DNA from: Flavobacterium stagni
Lineage (GTDB): Bacteria; Bacteroidota; Bacteroidia; Flavobacteriales; Flavobacteriaceae
Length of the DNA stretch: 64,000 nt
Direction of reading: 5' to 3'
Assembly: GCF_004122105.1 (NCBI RefSeq)
Contig: NZ_SBKN01000001.1
Coordinates: 372,001 to 436,000, forward strand
In this document: positions 35,353 to 45,630 of the stretch, piece by piece
How the letters are laid out: every line of letters starts with the position of its first letter
How positions within the stretch are numbered: the first letter of the stretch is position 1
Position numbers and translations under genes: made by a program
Notes under the pieces: generated by a model
The model's input: only the letters and a program-made list of their open reading frames with translations
The model's database searches: none
What the model was told of the DNA's origin: nothing

Positions 35353-36267
35353 TTATTTTAAGAAAAAGTGAATGTAAACTGGAATTGCTGCGAACAAAGC
35401 AGGAACCACAATTGCAAACGCAGTCCCGAAGAATTTGATTGCTGGCGTGATTTTTCTACTCGTCACTCCTAACGATTGGAAAGCACTTTGGAATCCATGT
35501 AATAAATGGAAAGCCAACACAATCATGGAAGCAGCATACAACAACGTAAACAACAAACCGTATTTCGGTTGCTTAAAGAAATCAATCGTGATTTTGTAAA
35601 GGTCTTTATATCCTTTAAATATAATTTCTCCTTTTTTCAAATCTTTGATTGCATCCGAACCTTCAACTTCAAACTTTTTCGCTTTCTCAAGGTTTTTCTC
35701 ACCCATTGCTTGCGCTTGAGCCATCGCTTGCTTATTCACTTCATCTACAATTTCATGTAGTGATTTGCCTTGAGCTGGAATAGAAGGAACACGACTTCCG
35801 GGCACTCCAATAAATTCCATCTGACCTGGCATTTGCATGCTTTCTTGTTGCGCTAAAGGCATGTTTTTATCAAAATGCATTTTTGCCCAAAAATTAACCA
35901 TGTGCGTTACGATAAAAATCAAAATTACCGTTCCTAAAACAGCCATGTTGCGCGAAGCAAAAGAACTGTTGGCCGAAGGATTGGTTTTTGCATAACCCAC
36001 CGGACGAGCCGCTTTGTTTTGAGCTGCCAACATCAATCCGTCGATCGCGTGGAAAAGAATGGAAATGTACGTTAAATAAGAAAGAATTTTTACAGCAGGA
36101 TTTGACGTCATAAACAAAGCATATTCATTGAAGTGCTTCGCATCGCTGAAAATCAATTGAAGATTTCCTAACAAGTGACCTGTCAAAAACAAGCATAAAA
36201 ATAAACCCGTAAGAGCCATCCAGTATTTCTTTGCAATGGACGACTTTAAAAGTGCAGATTTTGCCAT
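35353..36267 (-). CDS. sdhC: Succinate dehydrogenase cytochrome b558 subunit with long loop insertion
   Basis: 304 residues from ATG 36267 ([19 protein letters not shown]); the frame is open 14 codons further but without support. Five membrane helices are visible (about 18-38, 58-80, 110-132, 228-250, 270-295), with histidines for two hemes in [21 protein letters not shown] and AFHLLHGF. Between helices 3 and 4 is a hydrophilic stretch of about 80 residues (residues 140-220, rich in Met, Gln, Ala, Lys: [20 protein letters not shown]) that I do not expect in this family, whose members usually run near 220-250 residues. Confidence 0.92.
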   Translation of the reverse strand: MAKSALLKSSIAKKYWMALTGLFLCLFLTGHLLGNLQLIFSDAKHFNEYALFMTSNPAVKILSYLTYISILFHAIDGLMLAAQNKAARPVGYAKTNPSANSSFASRNMAVLGTVILIFIVTHMVNFWAKMHFDKNMPLAQQESMQMPGQMEFIGVPGSRVPSIPAQGKSLHEIVDEVNKQAMAQAQAMGEKNLEKAKKFEVEGSDAIKDLKKGEIIFKGYKDLYKITIDFFKQPKYGLLFTLLYAASMIVLAFHLLHGFQSAFQSLGVTSRKITPAIKFFGTAFAIVVPALFAAIPVYIHFFLK

Positions 36268-36440
36268 AATTTGTAGTTGATTGTAACAGTTTTTAAAAAA
36301 ATCAAACAAAAATAAGGCTTCTTACACTTAACTACAACCTTTTCGTGCTTATTTATAATGAATTTAAAAAGCGTTTAACGGCGATTGAAAATCAACTGTT
36401 TATAGCAGTAAAAAATAGGAATTATGAAAAAAATATGGGA

Positions 36441-37310
36441 TTATTTTACATAGGTCGGAAGCAATCCGCGTAATCCCATGTCTACAACCGTCTCTCCCGC
36501 TGAAGGTTCGTATTTTCCATCCGGGGTAGAATCGATCCATTCGAAGCTATGATTCGTCGAAAGTGACAGCGTTACCACTACATCTTTGGATTCATTTCCT
36601 GAAATTTGCAAAGGCACCGCAAACTGCCCTGTGACTACACATGAACCTGCAGGAATCGGCGAAGTAGCGGCTAAAGGATTAGGCACTGTTGTTGCACCAG
36701 CTGGAGCTTGTCCCGAACTCGAATACGGAAAATCATTTAACGCAAAAGCCCAATAGCCTTGGGATCGGTTACCATTCACCGTAAAAAAAGTATTGCCAAT
36801 GGAATGATTGGTGATATACGTATTAAAACCTACAAAACTTGCCAAAGTTCCTTGATAATCGGCGCCTGAGTGACGAACGGTTATCCCGTAATTTTGATAC
36901 GATAACGAAACACGCATCCATTGATAGGTACCCGCCGTGACTTGTTTTAACGGAATTTTCAAAAACACTTCGTCTTGGGCTACAATTTTCGCCTGACTGA
37001 AATCGATGGCTGTAGTGCCTCCCGCTGTGGTTTCGGGCGCATGATATAAAACCGTGCCTTGCCCCAATTGAGTGTTGGCATTGGGCGCCATTTCTACATA
37101 ATGGGAAGAAATAGTATTAAAAACAGGTGATTGTGCTGCATGACCCACCGGAACGGCTGTGGGCTGCCCTAAATTATTCAATCGCGCTTGTGTAGGATCA
37201 AACTTGAATTTTAAAATCAAATAATGTTCCGTCGACGTTTCCTCTTTGTCACAAGAATAAAAAGGAACAAAAGCAACAATTGCCACGACGATAGCAATGA
37301 ATTTCTTCAT
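36441..37310 (-). CDS. Lipoprotein of unknown function
   Basis: 289 residues. Lipobox-like FYSCDKEE places the lipid Cys at residue 20. The mature protein looks all-beta, with repeated Thr/Ser/Gly strands and YVEMAP, TYQWMRVSLSYQN and SFEWIDSTPDGKYEP segments. Asp-rich turns near the C-terminus might bind calcium. I do not recognise the family. It lies 33 bp downstream of the ChaN-like gene on the same strand and may be co-transcribed. Confidence 0.75.
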   Translation of the reverse strand: MKKFIAIVVAIVAFVPFYSCDKEETSTEHYLILKFKFDPTQARLNNLGQPTAVPVGHAAQSPVFNTISSHYVEMAPNANTQLGQGTVLYHAPETTAGGTTAIDFSQAKIVAQDEVFLKIPLKQVTAGTYQWMRVSLSYQNYGITVRHSGADYQGTLASFVGFNTYITNHSIGNTFFTVNGNRSQGYWAFALNDFPYSSSGQAPAGATTVPNPLAATSPIPAGSCVVTGQFAVPLQISGNESKDVVVTLSLSTNHSFEWIDSTPDGKYEPSAGETVVDMGLRGLLPTYVK

Positions 37311-37343
37311 TTGTTTTGGATTAGGTTATGAATGAAGACGAAC

Positions 37344-38195
37344 CTAGTAGGTCTTTGTTACATCTTCATCAATAACGAGAATAAAGTCGGCTTTATTGTA
37401 ATGTTCTGCTTCCAATTGATCCAAATCCTGTTGCTCCACCGTGGCAATCGTCATAATTTTCACTCCCGGTTTATACGTTTTTAAATACCAATTGATGCCG
37501 TCAAAATTATCAGAATGATAGGTGCCGTTATAATGCACAAATACAGCATTAGGCTCTAAATTTTGCACAATAAAATACCCCATTGTCGCATCCTTGGTGG
37601 CTTGGGCTTTGGGCATGTTCGGACTCGTGTGCTCCCCCATCATTTTCATCATTTCAACATAACCAGGCAATTGAGCATCATAGGGCATGGGCAAAGGCGC
37701 CATCCACGATTTTTCTTCAGCAGTCAATGTTTCCAATACTTCAAATCCTTTTTTGGACACCATCGATGCATACCGTCTCGGAATGTTGGTGGCCACAAAT
37801 TTGATTTTTTGTTCTTTCGCAAAATCCAACAACGGCTTGTAATCGGTTTTGTAATTGGGCCACAAACGCGCCGTGCTGTCCAATTTTTTTTGGGTAATAC
37901 TATCCGCCAAATACCGATTCACCGCCTTTTGGTTGTCGGCTTCAAACATTTCAGCACCCATGACAATTTTCTTTTCAGCCGCCATGTCTTTAGTGAGTTC
38001 CAATTCCAACCAATGGCTAATCGCATTGTTGTGGTATTCGCCAAACAATACAACTTCAGTATCTAATGCTGCTTTCAACATCTTTTTATATGTCACTTTT
38101 TTGCCGTTTTTATCAAACAACTGATAGGCCAATTTTTCTTGTGCATGCAACGAAACACCAAAAAGTATAAGTAAAGAAAGGATTGCCTTTTTCAT
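37344..38195 (-). CDS. ChaN-like heme-binding/Tiki-superfamily protein
   Basis: 283 residues from ATG 38195 (MKKAILSLLILFGVSLHAQ, a signal peptide); 11 more codons upstream are open but lack a signal-like start. The ChaN motif GExHxN reads LFGEYHNNAISHWLELEL; MGAEMFEADNQ and NIPRRYASMVSKKG follow. ChaN of Campylobacter binds heme and is iron-regulated; other relatives are erythromycin-esterase/Tiki-like. No heme transport gene adjoins, so the role is uncertain. Confidence 0.85.
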   Translation of the reverse strand: MKKAILSLLILFGVSLHAQEKLAYQLFDKNGKKVTYKKMLKAALDTEVVLFGEYHNNAISHWLELELTKDMAAEKKIVMGAEMFEADNQKAVNRYLADSITQKKLDSTARLWPNYKTDYKPLLDFAKEQKIKFVATNIPRRYASMVSKKGFEVLETLTAEEKSWMAPLPMPYDAQLPGYVEMMKMMGEHTSPNMPKAQATKDATMGYFIVQNLEPNAVFVHYNGTYHSDNFDGINWYLKTYKPGVKIMTIATVEQQDLDQLEAEHYNKADFILVIDEDVTKTY

Positions 38196-38259
38196 GGATT
38201 TATTTTTTTCTAAAAATACACTTTTCAATTCATTTCCAAAAATTGCCTAATATTGAACC

Positions 38260-38817
38260 ATGAATTCCCATTTGAAAGTCACCCAAAGTCAGCTCACCGA
38301 CGTGCTCGAAATCTCGCAGCACCGCTTTACGCTACTGGAACTTCCCAAAAATGAATTCCTCGTACGCGAAAACCAAGTTTGCCCCTATTTCTGTTTTATA
38401 GAAAGTGGCCTTCTCCAACATGCTATCGACGTGAATGGCGAAGAAAAAACGACCTATTTGTCCCTGCGTCATACGTTTACGGTTTCCTTACACAGCTTTT
38501 TACATCAATTGCCTTCGCGCAAACACATTAAAGCGCTTTCCGATTGCCGTTTGTGGGTCATCGACTTGCCGACTTTTCAGGATTTAATCGCCAACCATCC
38601 GCCGTTTCATGATTTTTATTTTCAATTGATCGAACGCCAAATCTGCTTGATTGACGAATACCGTATTGACTTACTGACACTTTCCCCCGAAGAGCGGTAT
38701 TTGAAATTGTTGCAAAACGATGCCGTATTGATTCAGCAAGTGCCCTTACATTATCTCGCTTCGTTTCTCGGAATTTCCAACCGCCACATGAGCCGCATTC
38801 GGAAAAACATAAAATAA
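38260..38817 (+). CDS. Crp/Fnr-family transcriptional regulator
   Basis: 185 residues. Cyclic-nucleotide-binding beta-roll (about 20-120, with FFIESGLL-like CFIESGLLQHAI) and a C-terminal HTH (VPLHYLASFLGISNRHMSRIRK, about 160-182). No FNR cysteines; the Arg/Glu phosphate cassette of true CRP is not seen, so the effector is unknown. Divergent from the ChaN-like gene. Confidence 0.88.
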   Translation: MNSHLKVTQSQLTDVLEISQHRFTLLELPKNEFLVRENQVCPYFCFIESGLLQHAIDVNGEEKTTYLSLRHTFTVSLHSFLHQLPSRKHIKALSDCRLWVIDLPTFQDLIANHPPFHDFYFQLIERQICLIDEYRIDLLTLSPEERYLKLLQNDAVLIQQVPLHYLASFLGISNRHMSRIRKNIK

Positions 38818-38909
38818 TGCCAAATGGCTACTTATTGCAGCTGACTTATCTTTAATTTTGGTAAATCATTTTCAAATTTTCAAATTAAAAAATCTTCAAC
38901 TCAAAGAAT

Positions 38910-40205
38910 ATGAAATACCATGCTATCGACCGCGAGCTGTTTATCGCCAACCGCGCGAAGTTTACGGCACAAATGAAACCCAATAGTGTTGCCATTTTCA
39001 ACTCCAACGATATTTATCCGGTATCGGCCGACAGCACATTGCCTTTTGCCCAACACCGCGACATCTTTTATTTATCGGGTGCCGATCAAGAGGAAAGTAT
39101 CTTGTTGTTATTCCCCGATGCGCCTTATGCACATTTACGTGAAATCTTGTTTTTACGCGAAACCAACGAACATATCGCCATTTGGGAAGGAGAAAAACTA
39201 ACCAAAGAACGCGCTTTCGAAGTTTCAGGAATCCGCAATATTGTTTGGTTGCAAGATTTCCAAAAAACGTTAAAAGAAGTGATGACCTACGCCGATACGA
39301 TGTACATCAACACCAACGAACATTACCGTTCGGCCGTGGAGACTCAAACCCGCGAAGATCGTTTCATCAAATGGTGGAAAGAAACCTATCCCGCACACAA
39401 AGTCGAGAAATCCAACCCGATTTTACAGCGCCTGCGTTCGGTAAAAGAAAACCAAGAATTGGCCTTGATGCAAATGGCTTGCGACATTACCGAAAAAGGA
39501 TTCCGTCGCATCTTGAACTTCGTAAAACCCGGCGTGATGGAATATGAAATCGAAGCCGAATTTGCCCACGAATTCTTGCGTAACCGTTCCAAAGGTTTTG
39601 CCTATACCCCAATTATTGCGAGTGGTGCCAATGCCAACGTGTTGCATTACATCGAAAACAACCAAGAATGTAAGGCCGGCGATTTATTGCTTTTGGATGT
39701 GGGTGCCGAATACGCCAATTATTCCAGCGATTTGAGTCGCACGATTCCCGTTTCAGGTCGTTTCACCGATCGCCAACGCGCGGTGTACAATGCGGTTTTG
39801 AAGGTGAAAAACGAAGCGACCCAACTGTTGGTTCCCGGCACGCTTTGGAAAGAATACCATGTGGAAGTGGGTAAAATTATGACCTCCGAATTGCTCGGCT
39901 TGGGCTTGTTGGACAAAGCCGATGTACAAAACGAAGATCCCGCATGGCCTGCGTACAAAAAGTATTTTATGCACGGCACTTCACACCATTTGGGCTTAGA
40001 CACCCACGACTACGGTTTGTTGTACGAGCCGATGCAACCGAATATGGTATTTACGGTCGAACCCGGAATTTACATCCCCGCTGAAGGTTTCGGAATTCGT
40101 TTAGAAGACGATGTAGTCATCCAAGCGAGCGGCGCACCGTTCAACTTAATGCGCAACATCCCGATTGAAGCGGCAGAGATTGAATCATTGATGAACGGGG
40201 AATAG
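38910..40205 (+). CDS. Aminopeptidase P family protein (M24B)
   Basis: 431 residues. N-terminal AMP_N domain (about 1-140) and M24 pita-bread domain. Dinuclear metal ligands are all visible: Asp in LLLDVGAEY and SSDLSRTIP, His in MHGTSHHLGLD, Glu in FTVEPGIYIP and Glu in GIRLEDDVV. Removes N-terminal residues ahead of proline; cytoplasmic (no signal peptide). Followed by an intrinsic terminator. Confidence 0.94.
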   Translation: MKYHAIDRELFIANRAKFTAQMKPNSVAIFNSNDIYPVSADSTLPFAQHRDIFYLSGADQEESILLLFPDAPYAHLREILFLRETNEHIAIWEGEKLTKERAFEVSGIRNIVWLQDFQKTLKEVMTYADTMYINTNEHYRSAVETQTREDRFIKWWKETYPAHKVEKSNPILQRLRSVKENQELALMQMACDITEKGFRRILNFVKPGVMEYEIEAEFAHEFLRNRSKGFAYTPIIASGANANVLHYIENNQECKAGDLLLLDVGAEYANYSSDLSRTIPVSGRFTDRQRAVYNAVLKVKNEATQLLVPGTLWKEYHVEVGKIMTSELLGLGLLDKADVQNEDPAWPAYKKYFMHGTSHHLGLDTHDYGLLYEPMQPNMVFTVEPGIYIPAEGFGIRLEDDVVIQASGAPFNLMRNIPIEAAEIESLMNGE

Positions 40206-40269
40206 TGTACAGTCGCAGTCACAGTGAACCGTTTGTTTGCGGTGAAAAGATCATCATTGCTATAATAAT

Positions 40270-40298
40270 AAGAGACGGCCTTATGGGCCGTTTTTTTA
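40270..40298 (+). terminator. Intrinsic terminator of the aminopeptidase gene
   Basis: GACGGCC-TTATG-GGCCGT followed by T7. Confidence 0.85.
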
Positions 40299-40329
40299 TT
40301 ATGCAGCAGAAGCTTTGTGCACTTCTCAT

Positions 40330-40430
40330 GCATCTTCCCGCTTTACGCGCTATCTGCCGTAGAAATTTAGTTTTCTAATCAAAAAAAGAGAACGGCAGGA
40401 TAGCTTGCTGCAATCGGGGCTGTAGTCACG
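40330..40430 (-). repeat. Intergenic palindromic element, copy D
   Basis: Minus strand AGCCCCGATTGCAGC, CTATCCTGCCGT and, after an AT-rich loop, ACGGCAGATAGCGCGTAAAG then CGGGAAGATGC. The arms TATCCTGCCGT / ACGGCAGATA pair with one mismatch across about 35 nt. Besides this element, 40206-40527 holds only the terminator and the hydrolase promoter. Confidence 0.65.
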
Positions 40431-40510
40431 AATTGTTTTATTTTAGGAATTTGATGTTTTTGCAAAAATGAAAAGTTATAAACACCGTCCGTCCATTGCT
40501 GTATAACCGT

Positions 40511-40518
40511 TATTTTTG
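40511..40518 (+). promoter_or_regulatory. -7 box of the alpha/beta hydrolase gene
   Basis: TATTTTTG, 9 bp before the ATG at 40528, giving a leader of only a few bases. The in-frame TTG at 40516 is part of this box and so cannot be the start. Confidence 0.55.
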
Positions 40519-40527
40519 CAATCAACT

Positions 40528-41310
40528 ATGGCGCAGATTCAGTATAAAAATATCACCATTGACTACACCGCAACGGGCAAAGGAACTGCGGTGGTGTTAT
40601 TGCATGGTTTTTTGGAAAACCAAACCATGTGGCAGTATTTGGCTCCCGTTTTGGCGACCAAATACCGTGTGATTACGATAGATTTATTGGGTCATGGCAA
40701 CACCGATTGTTTGGGCTATGTACACACCATGGAAGACCAAGCCGATATGGTGCATCATGTGTTGCACGAACTCAAAATCCGGAAATCGGTCTTGATTGGG
40801 CACTCTATGGGCGGCTATGTGGCGTTGGCGTTTGCCGAACTCTATCCTGATAATGTGAAAGGATTGGTCTTACTCAATTCAACTTCCCGCGCCGACAGTG
40901 ACGAACGCAAACTGAACCGCGATCGCGCCATTGCAGCGGTGAAGCAAAACTACACGGCTTTTGTACGCATGTCGATAGCCAACTTATTCAGCGAAGACAA
41001 CCGCGAAAAATTAGCCGAAACCATCGAGAGTGTTAAACTCGAAGCGTTAAAAACCCCTTTGCAAGGCATTGTTGCCGCTTTGGAAGGCATGAAAATCCGG
41101 AACGACCGCGAAGTGCTTTTGCATTTTGGCCCGTATCCCATTGCATTGATTTTGGGTAAAAAAGACGGCGTACTTCCGTATGACGACAATGTCACCCAAG
41201 TCGAAAATACGCGCGTGCAACTCACCACCTTCCCCGATGGGCACATGAGCCATTTGGAAAACCAAAAAGCCTTGGAAAAAACGGTTATGGCGTTTTTAAA
41301 AACGGTTTAA
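40528..41310 (+). CDS. Alpha/beta hydrolase
   Basis: 260 residues. Oxyanion/HG motif LLHGFLENQTMW near residue 25; nucleophile elbow GHSMGGY (Ser about 91); acid Asp in LGKKDGVLPYD (about 211) and catalytic His in DGHMSHLEN (about 238). Belongs to the MhpC/BioH-like group; the substrate cannot be told. No signal peptide. The stop overlaps the converging nuclease gene by TTAA. Confidence 0.9.
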   Translation: MAQIQYKNITIDYTATGKGTAVVLLHGFLENQTMWQYLAPVLATKYRVITIDLLGHGNTDCLGYVHTMEDQADMVHHVLHELKIRKSVLIGHSMGGYVALAFAELYPDNVKGLVLLNSTSRADSDERKLNRDRAIAAVKQNYTAFVRMSIANLFSEDNREKLAETIESVKLEALKTPLQGIVAALEGMKIRNDREVLLHFGPYPIALILGKKDGVLPYDDNVTQVENTRVQLTTFPDGHMSHLENQKALEKTVMAFLKTV

Positions 41311-44072
41311 TTGATTTTCTCCACAAACGGTACTTCAGGATTGAACAATTCCGCCAATAGCGTGGCCAACTCTTCCAAATAAGCGCTTAGGATATCTAGG
41401 GTAATGGCAGTTTCTCCTTCTTTGTTTTCCACAAACGTAAACGGTAAAAATCCGGCTTTTAGATTTTTAAAAGAGATAATTCCCACTTCCATCGGTTGTC
41501 CTTTTGCCTGCTCTTCATACAAAAAAGCATAGGCCAATAACTGAATGATCTTATCGTTTTTAATATCTTCCGTCAAACCCTCCCAAGTGGATAATTTTAG
41601 CGAGTTGGCATCTACTTTTCCTGTTTTATAATCAATAATCCGCACACGTCCGTTTCGGAGTTCGATACGGTCTACATTACCGCCAATATTGATTGGAAAA
41701 GGCAATTTGGGGTGTTCTAAGGTGCGTAAAAAACCCTGCTCCAAAGCGACAATTTGCACCTCATCGCCTTGTTTTAACGTTTCCAATTCGAGTTTCAAAA
41801 AATTAAACACGTTGCGCTTGGCGACTTCATAAGCAAGAAGATTGCGCCCTTTTTTGATCTCACCCTCTTTGTAGACTTCTTTGAATTTCTCGGCGACTTT
41901 ATCGTCAATTTTTGGAAAACAATCATCGATGTCTTGTGCAGTTAAAATACGTCCGATAAAAGGCGTATATAAGTCCTCTAAAACAGCATGAATAATTGTT
42001 CCCAACGTATTCACGGCGATATTTTCTTCCACTTCTTCCACTTCAGAAATGCGCAATAAGCGTTGAAAATAAAACTGAATTGGATTGCGAATATAGTTGG
42101 TCAAGGCCGAAGGTGAAAAGTATTTTTCCGTGGCAATTTCTTGTAATTGTTGCATTACGGTTTCATTCTTATGAATTTCCATTGGCTCATAGGCCGTTTC
42201 TGGAACTTCCGGATGAAACATTTCAAATGTCAATTGGTGATTGGAAAGGTGTTCTACTTCCAATTGGGTAATAAAACGACTGCGTTCACCCGCATCCAAA
42301 CCTTCAGAATCGGCATTGTAAATGAGATAAATATTTTTGGCACGTTGCAATAAATGGTAAAAGTGATAGGTATAAATCGCGTCTTTTTCCTTGAACGTTG
42401 GCAAGCCATATTCCCGTTTTACATCATAGGGTATAAAGGAATTCCCCGACTTTCCAGCAGGAAATTTTCCTTCATTTACAGAAGTAATGATTACGGTTTC
42501 AAAATCAAGCACCCGACTTTCCAAAACCCCCATAATTTGAAGTCCTTCGAGTGGTTCACCTTCAAACGAAACCTCAGCCACATCAATCACTTGTTTGTAC
42601 AATGCATAGACGGTTTCCGGACTGTTGTCTACGGCATGATTTTGATAATAGGTAATGAGTTTGTTGATTATTTTAAAAATAGAATACAGAAAGGCATTCG
42701 TAATTTTCTCCTCTGTATTCTCATAATTGAGTTGACTCTTGATTTCAAGTAGAATAGCCGACAATTGTTGCAAAATTTCTTGAGGTTGCGCCTCCCATTT
42801 TTTAAATAACAAGTGGAACAAAGGCGAATCCTTCTCCATCATTTCCAACAATCGTTTGTGCGGAATAAAGGTGAAATTATTGGAACGAATGCGATGCACC
42901 AACTCCTGTGCCTGAGCATACGGCTCAATTAATGGATGGGTTAGCACATCGACAATTTCTTTATAATAAAACACATACGAATTCGCATTCCTGGATAGCG
43001 CATTGGTATGCATTTTAAACCATTTATTGACTAAAATCTGAGCCGGGTTATTTTTACTCGAATATCCCATAGTAATATTCAAAGCAGGGATTCCGGCAGG
43101 TAAATTGTAAAGCAACGGCATTAAAAGCGATTCTTCTCCCAACACCACGGCACATTGTTGCAAATTGGAATCGGGATGCGCTTGGAGATGTTCTTCTAAA
43201 ATAGAACCCACAAGTTTCGCCTGTCCAATGGATTTGGAAGTACCAATCACCGAAATATGTTTATCCTGTGAAAACTCTTTTTGAATCCATTGCAACGGAT
43301 TGGTTTTGTAATACGGCCATTCTTTGTGAAAACGCCGAATAAACAATCCGGCATCATGTAGTGGATCATTTAAAAATGCCGCATCAATATCCCAATAAAT
43401 TTGGGCTTTATCCAAAGCTAATAAATGTTGCACGATAACTTCCTCGGCTTGATTTAAAGCATTGAATCCGGCAAATAGGAAAAACTCATTCCCAAATGCA
43501 TTTGTAAAATGATTCAGGTTTTCTTTGGCTTCGCGGTATATTAACCCTTGATAGCCTCTTTTTTTAGCCAATAAATGCTGGTAATAAGCATGGTAGTAAG
43601 TGGGTAATTTTTTCCAAAATGCCAAATGTTTTTCGATCAGTTCGGTTTGTTTTTCAACGGTAACCGACCAATGTTCGATCTCTTTGATATTTTCAAGATA
43701 CTTCAATATTTTGTCGGGATCCAACAAATACCGGTCGATTTCATTAAAATCTTGGAGAAGGGTTTTGGCCCAATTAGCAAACAAATCAAAAGGCTCCGGA
43801 TTGTTGGGCGTTAATGCACAATACACCTCATAGAATTCAAAAAGTTGTTCAATACTATCTATGCTTTGAATCCCCGCAATATCCTGTATAAAATCCTCAA
43901 TACTGATAATTTGAGGTGCGAAATGCGTGCCTTTTAATTGACTTTGCAGTTCTTTTATTAAAAATATTCGTGCGCGTTTATTAGGTAAAACGACGACAAC
44001 ATCTTGAAGATGATGGGCATGTTCTTGCGCTATAGTGGCGGCGATTTGATGTAAAAAGGATTTTGTTTGCAT
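41307..44072 (-). CDS. PD-(D/E)XK nuclease family protein, AddB-like recombination subunit
   Basis: 921 residues. The N-terminal half is a degenerate UvrD-like helicase (VVLPNKRARIFLIKEL near 25, VLESRVLDFETVIITSVNEGKFP near 520). The C-terminal PD-(D/E)XK nuclease has GTIIHAVLEDLY (about 675) and the active site RIIDYKTGK (about 800). An AddB-type protein works with an AddA helicase-nuclease to resect double-strand ends; the likely AddA lies at 46841-49996 with ompA and kbl between them on the same strand. Iron-sulfur cysteines typical of Firmicutes AddB are not seen. Confidence 0.88.
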   Translation of the reverse strand: MQTKSFLHQIAATIAQEHAHHLQDVVVVLPNKRARIFLIKELQSQLKGTHFAPQIISIEDFIQDIAGIQSIDSIEQLFEFYEVYCALTPNNPEPFDLFANWAKTLLQDFNEIDRYLLDPDKILKYLENIKEIEHWSVTVEKQTELIEKHLAFWKKLPTYYHAYYQHLLAKKRGYQGLIYREAKENLNHFTNAFGNEFFLFAGFNALNQAEEVIVQHLLALDKAQIYWDIDAAFLNDPLHDAGLFIRRFHKEWPYYKTNPLQWIQKEFSQDKHISVIGTSKSIGQAKLVGSILEEHLQAHPDSNLQQCAVVLGEESLLMPLLYNLPAGIPALNITMGYSSKNNPAQILVNKWFKMHTNALSRNANSYVFYYKEIVDVLTHPLIEPYAQAQELVHRIRSNNFTFIPHKRLLEMMEKDSPLFHLLFKKWEAQPQEILQQLSAILLEIKSQLNYENTEEKITNAFLYSIFKIINKLITYYQNHAVDNSPETVYALYKQVIDVAEVSFEGEPLEGLQIMGVLESRVLDFETVIITSVNEGKFPAGKSGNSFIPYDVKREYGLPTFKEKDAIYTYHFYHLLQRAKNIYLIYNADSEGLDAGERSRFITQLEVEHLSNHQLTFEMFHPEVPETAYEPMEIHKNETVMQQLQEIATEKYFSPSALTNYIRNPIQFYFQRLLRISEVEEVEENIAVNTLGTIIHAVLEDLYTPFIGRILTAQDIDDCFPKIDDKVAEKFKEVYKEGEIKKGRNLLAYEVAKRNVFNFLKLELETLKQGDEVQIVALEQGFLRTLEHPKLPFPINIGGNVDRIELRNGRVRIIDYKTGKVDANSLKLSTWEGLTEDIKNDKIIQLLAYAFLYEEQAKGQPMEVGIISFKNLKAGFLPFTFVENKEGETAITLDILSAYLEELATLLAELFNPEVPFVEKIN

Positions 44073-44083
44073 AGTATAAAAAT

Positions 44084-44114
44084 AAAAAACGCCCCGATAA
44101 ATCGGAGCGTTTTC
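44084..44114 (-). terminator. Intrinsic terminator of the OmpA-family gene
   Basis: Minus strand AACGCTCCGATTT / AATCGGGGCGTT-type stem followed by T6; stands 22 bp after the ompA-type stop and before the AddB-like gene start, insulating the two. Confidence 0.82.
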
Positions 44115-44134
44115 TGTATTTATTTAGGAGGAAA

Positions 44135-45550
44135 TTATTTTACTAATTTCACTTCAACACGTCTGTTTTGTGTTTTACCTGCTTTTGTTTTATTTGAAGC
44201 TACTGGCATAGTTTCTCCGTATCCTTTTGAAGATAAACGAGTACCGTCAATTCCGTTAGCTACTAAGAAGTTTTTCACTGCAGCTGCTCTTTCTTCAGAC
44301 AATTTCAAGTTGGTTGCATCTTTACCATCGCTGTCAGTGTGACCTTCGATAGAGAATTGTGCATTTGGATATTCTTTGAAGATAGCTGTCATAGCTTCTA
44401 AAACTGGATACGTTTGTTTTTGGAAAGAAGCTTTTCCTGTGTCAAACAAGATAGTTTTTCCATAGTCATTCAAACGTTTCATTACTTCTTCAGTAACTTC
44501 TGGACAACCTTTGTTAGCAGCAGTACCTTTTACATCTGGACACTGATCGTCTTTATCTAAAACGTTATCACCGTCTCTATCTGGCCAAGGACAACCACCG
44601 TTTTCTTTAGGACCTTTAACATCGATACATTTGTCATCTTTGTCAGCGATTCCGTCACCGTCAGCATCTGGACATCCACCTAAAGCTTTCACACCTGCAG
44701 CATCTGGACAAGCATCTTCTTTATCTTGGATTCCGTCTCCGTCTGTATCAGGACAACCACCAAATTGAGCTAAACCTGGAGTTTCAGGACAAGCATCTTC
44801 TTTGTCAATGATTTTATCACCATCTGAATCTGGACATCCTTTGAATTCTAGTGTACCTGCGTCAGTTGGACAAGCATCTTCGTTATCATAAAGACCATCG
44901 TTATCAGAATCTTTAGCACCAAATTTGAAGATTAAACCTGCAAAATGTTGAACATGTGTAGGAACATCAAAAGTTGGGTTTCTTGCATCGTCAAATGAAT
45001 ATTTGTAAGTAGCTGAATACGTTAAACCGACTTGTTTACCAAACCAATACGTTAATCCTAAACCACCATTAATAGTACCTGCAGAAGCATCACCTAACCA
45101 AGTGTAACCTCCACCAATATGAGCTGTAGGTTCAAAAGATTTAGATTTGATTAAGTTCATCATGCTATACTTCACAACTCCATCAAAGCTGTAGTACATT
45201 AAATCCCCAGGATTTGCTACAGGATAATCAGATGTGTTTGTTGCAGCATCATAAACACGTTCGCCAACAAATTTGTTGATTTTGTTCACAGAACCTGTAA
45301 CACCAAATGAAAAGTTGTTACCTACGTATTTAGAAACATTGACACTGGTTACAGAAGGAATAATGCTCCAGTATTTTTTCGCATCAAAGAATTGTGAAAA
45401 CTGATCATCAATTTTTGAAGCTGCACTTACTCTTCCTCCGTCAACTGCATTAGCACCGAAAGAGATCGCCCATTTGTTGTTACTGTCTTGAGCCTGAACA
45501 CTTAATCCGGCAAGCATCAAAATAGCACATAATTTGTTAAGATGTCTCAT
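44135..45550 (-). CDS. OmpA-family outer-membrane protein with thrombospondin type-3 repeats
   Basis: 471 residues. Signal peptide about 1-20 (LSVQAQ), an eight-stranded beta-barrel-like N-terminal domain (about 22-210), five calcium-binding TSP3 repeats (about 215-345; each with DxDxDG and CP or CI) and an OmpA peptidoglycan-binding domain (FDTGKASFQ to the end, with [22 protein letters not shown]). This is a major outer-membrane protein type of flavobacteria anchoring the membrane to the wall. Monocistronic: 80-bp upstream gap and own terminator. Confidence 0.94.
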   Translation of the reverse strand: MRHLNKLCAILMLAGLSVQAQDSNNKWAISFGANAVDGGRVSAASKIDDQFSQFFDAKKYWSIIPSVTSVNVSKYVGNNFSFGVTGSVNKINKFVGERVYDAATNTSDYPVANPGDLMYYSFDGVVKYSMMNLIKSKSFEPTAHIGGGYTWLGDASAGTINGGLGLTYWFGKQVGLTYSATYKYSFDDARNPTFDVPTHVQHFAGLIFKFGAKDSDNDGLYDNEDACPTDAGTLEFKGCPDSDGDKIIDKEDACPETPGLAQFGGCPDTDGDGIQDKEDACPDAAGVKALGGCPDADGDGIADKDDKCIDVKGPKENGGCPWPDRDGDNVLDKDDQCPDVKGTAANKGCPEVTEEVMKRLNDYGKTILFDTGKASFQKQTYPVLEAMTAIFKEYPNAQFSIEGHTDSDGKDATNLKLSEERAAAVKNFLVANGIDGTRLSSKGYGETMPVASNKTKAGKTQNRRVEVKLVK

Positions 45551-45630
45551 ACTTAATTTTGTTAGATATTATATGAATATGGCGCAAAATTATAACCAAT
45601 TAATGAAATATCAAAATGTTAACACATATT

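Noticed and set aside
37563..38066. Open frame of 167 codons on the plus strand inside the ChaN-like gene.
   Set aside because: Antisense shadow; His/Phe/Arg-rich composition typical of reversed coding DNA.
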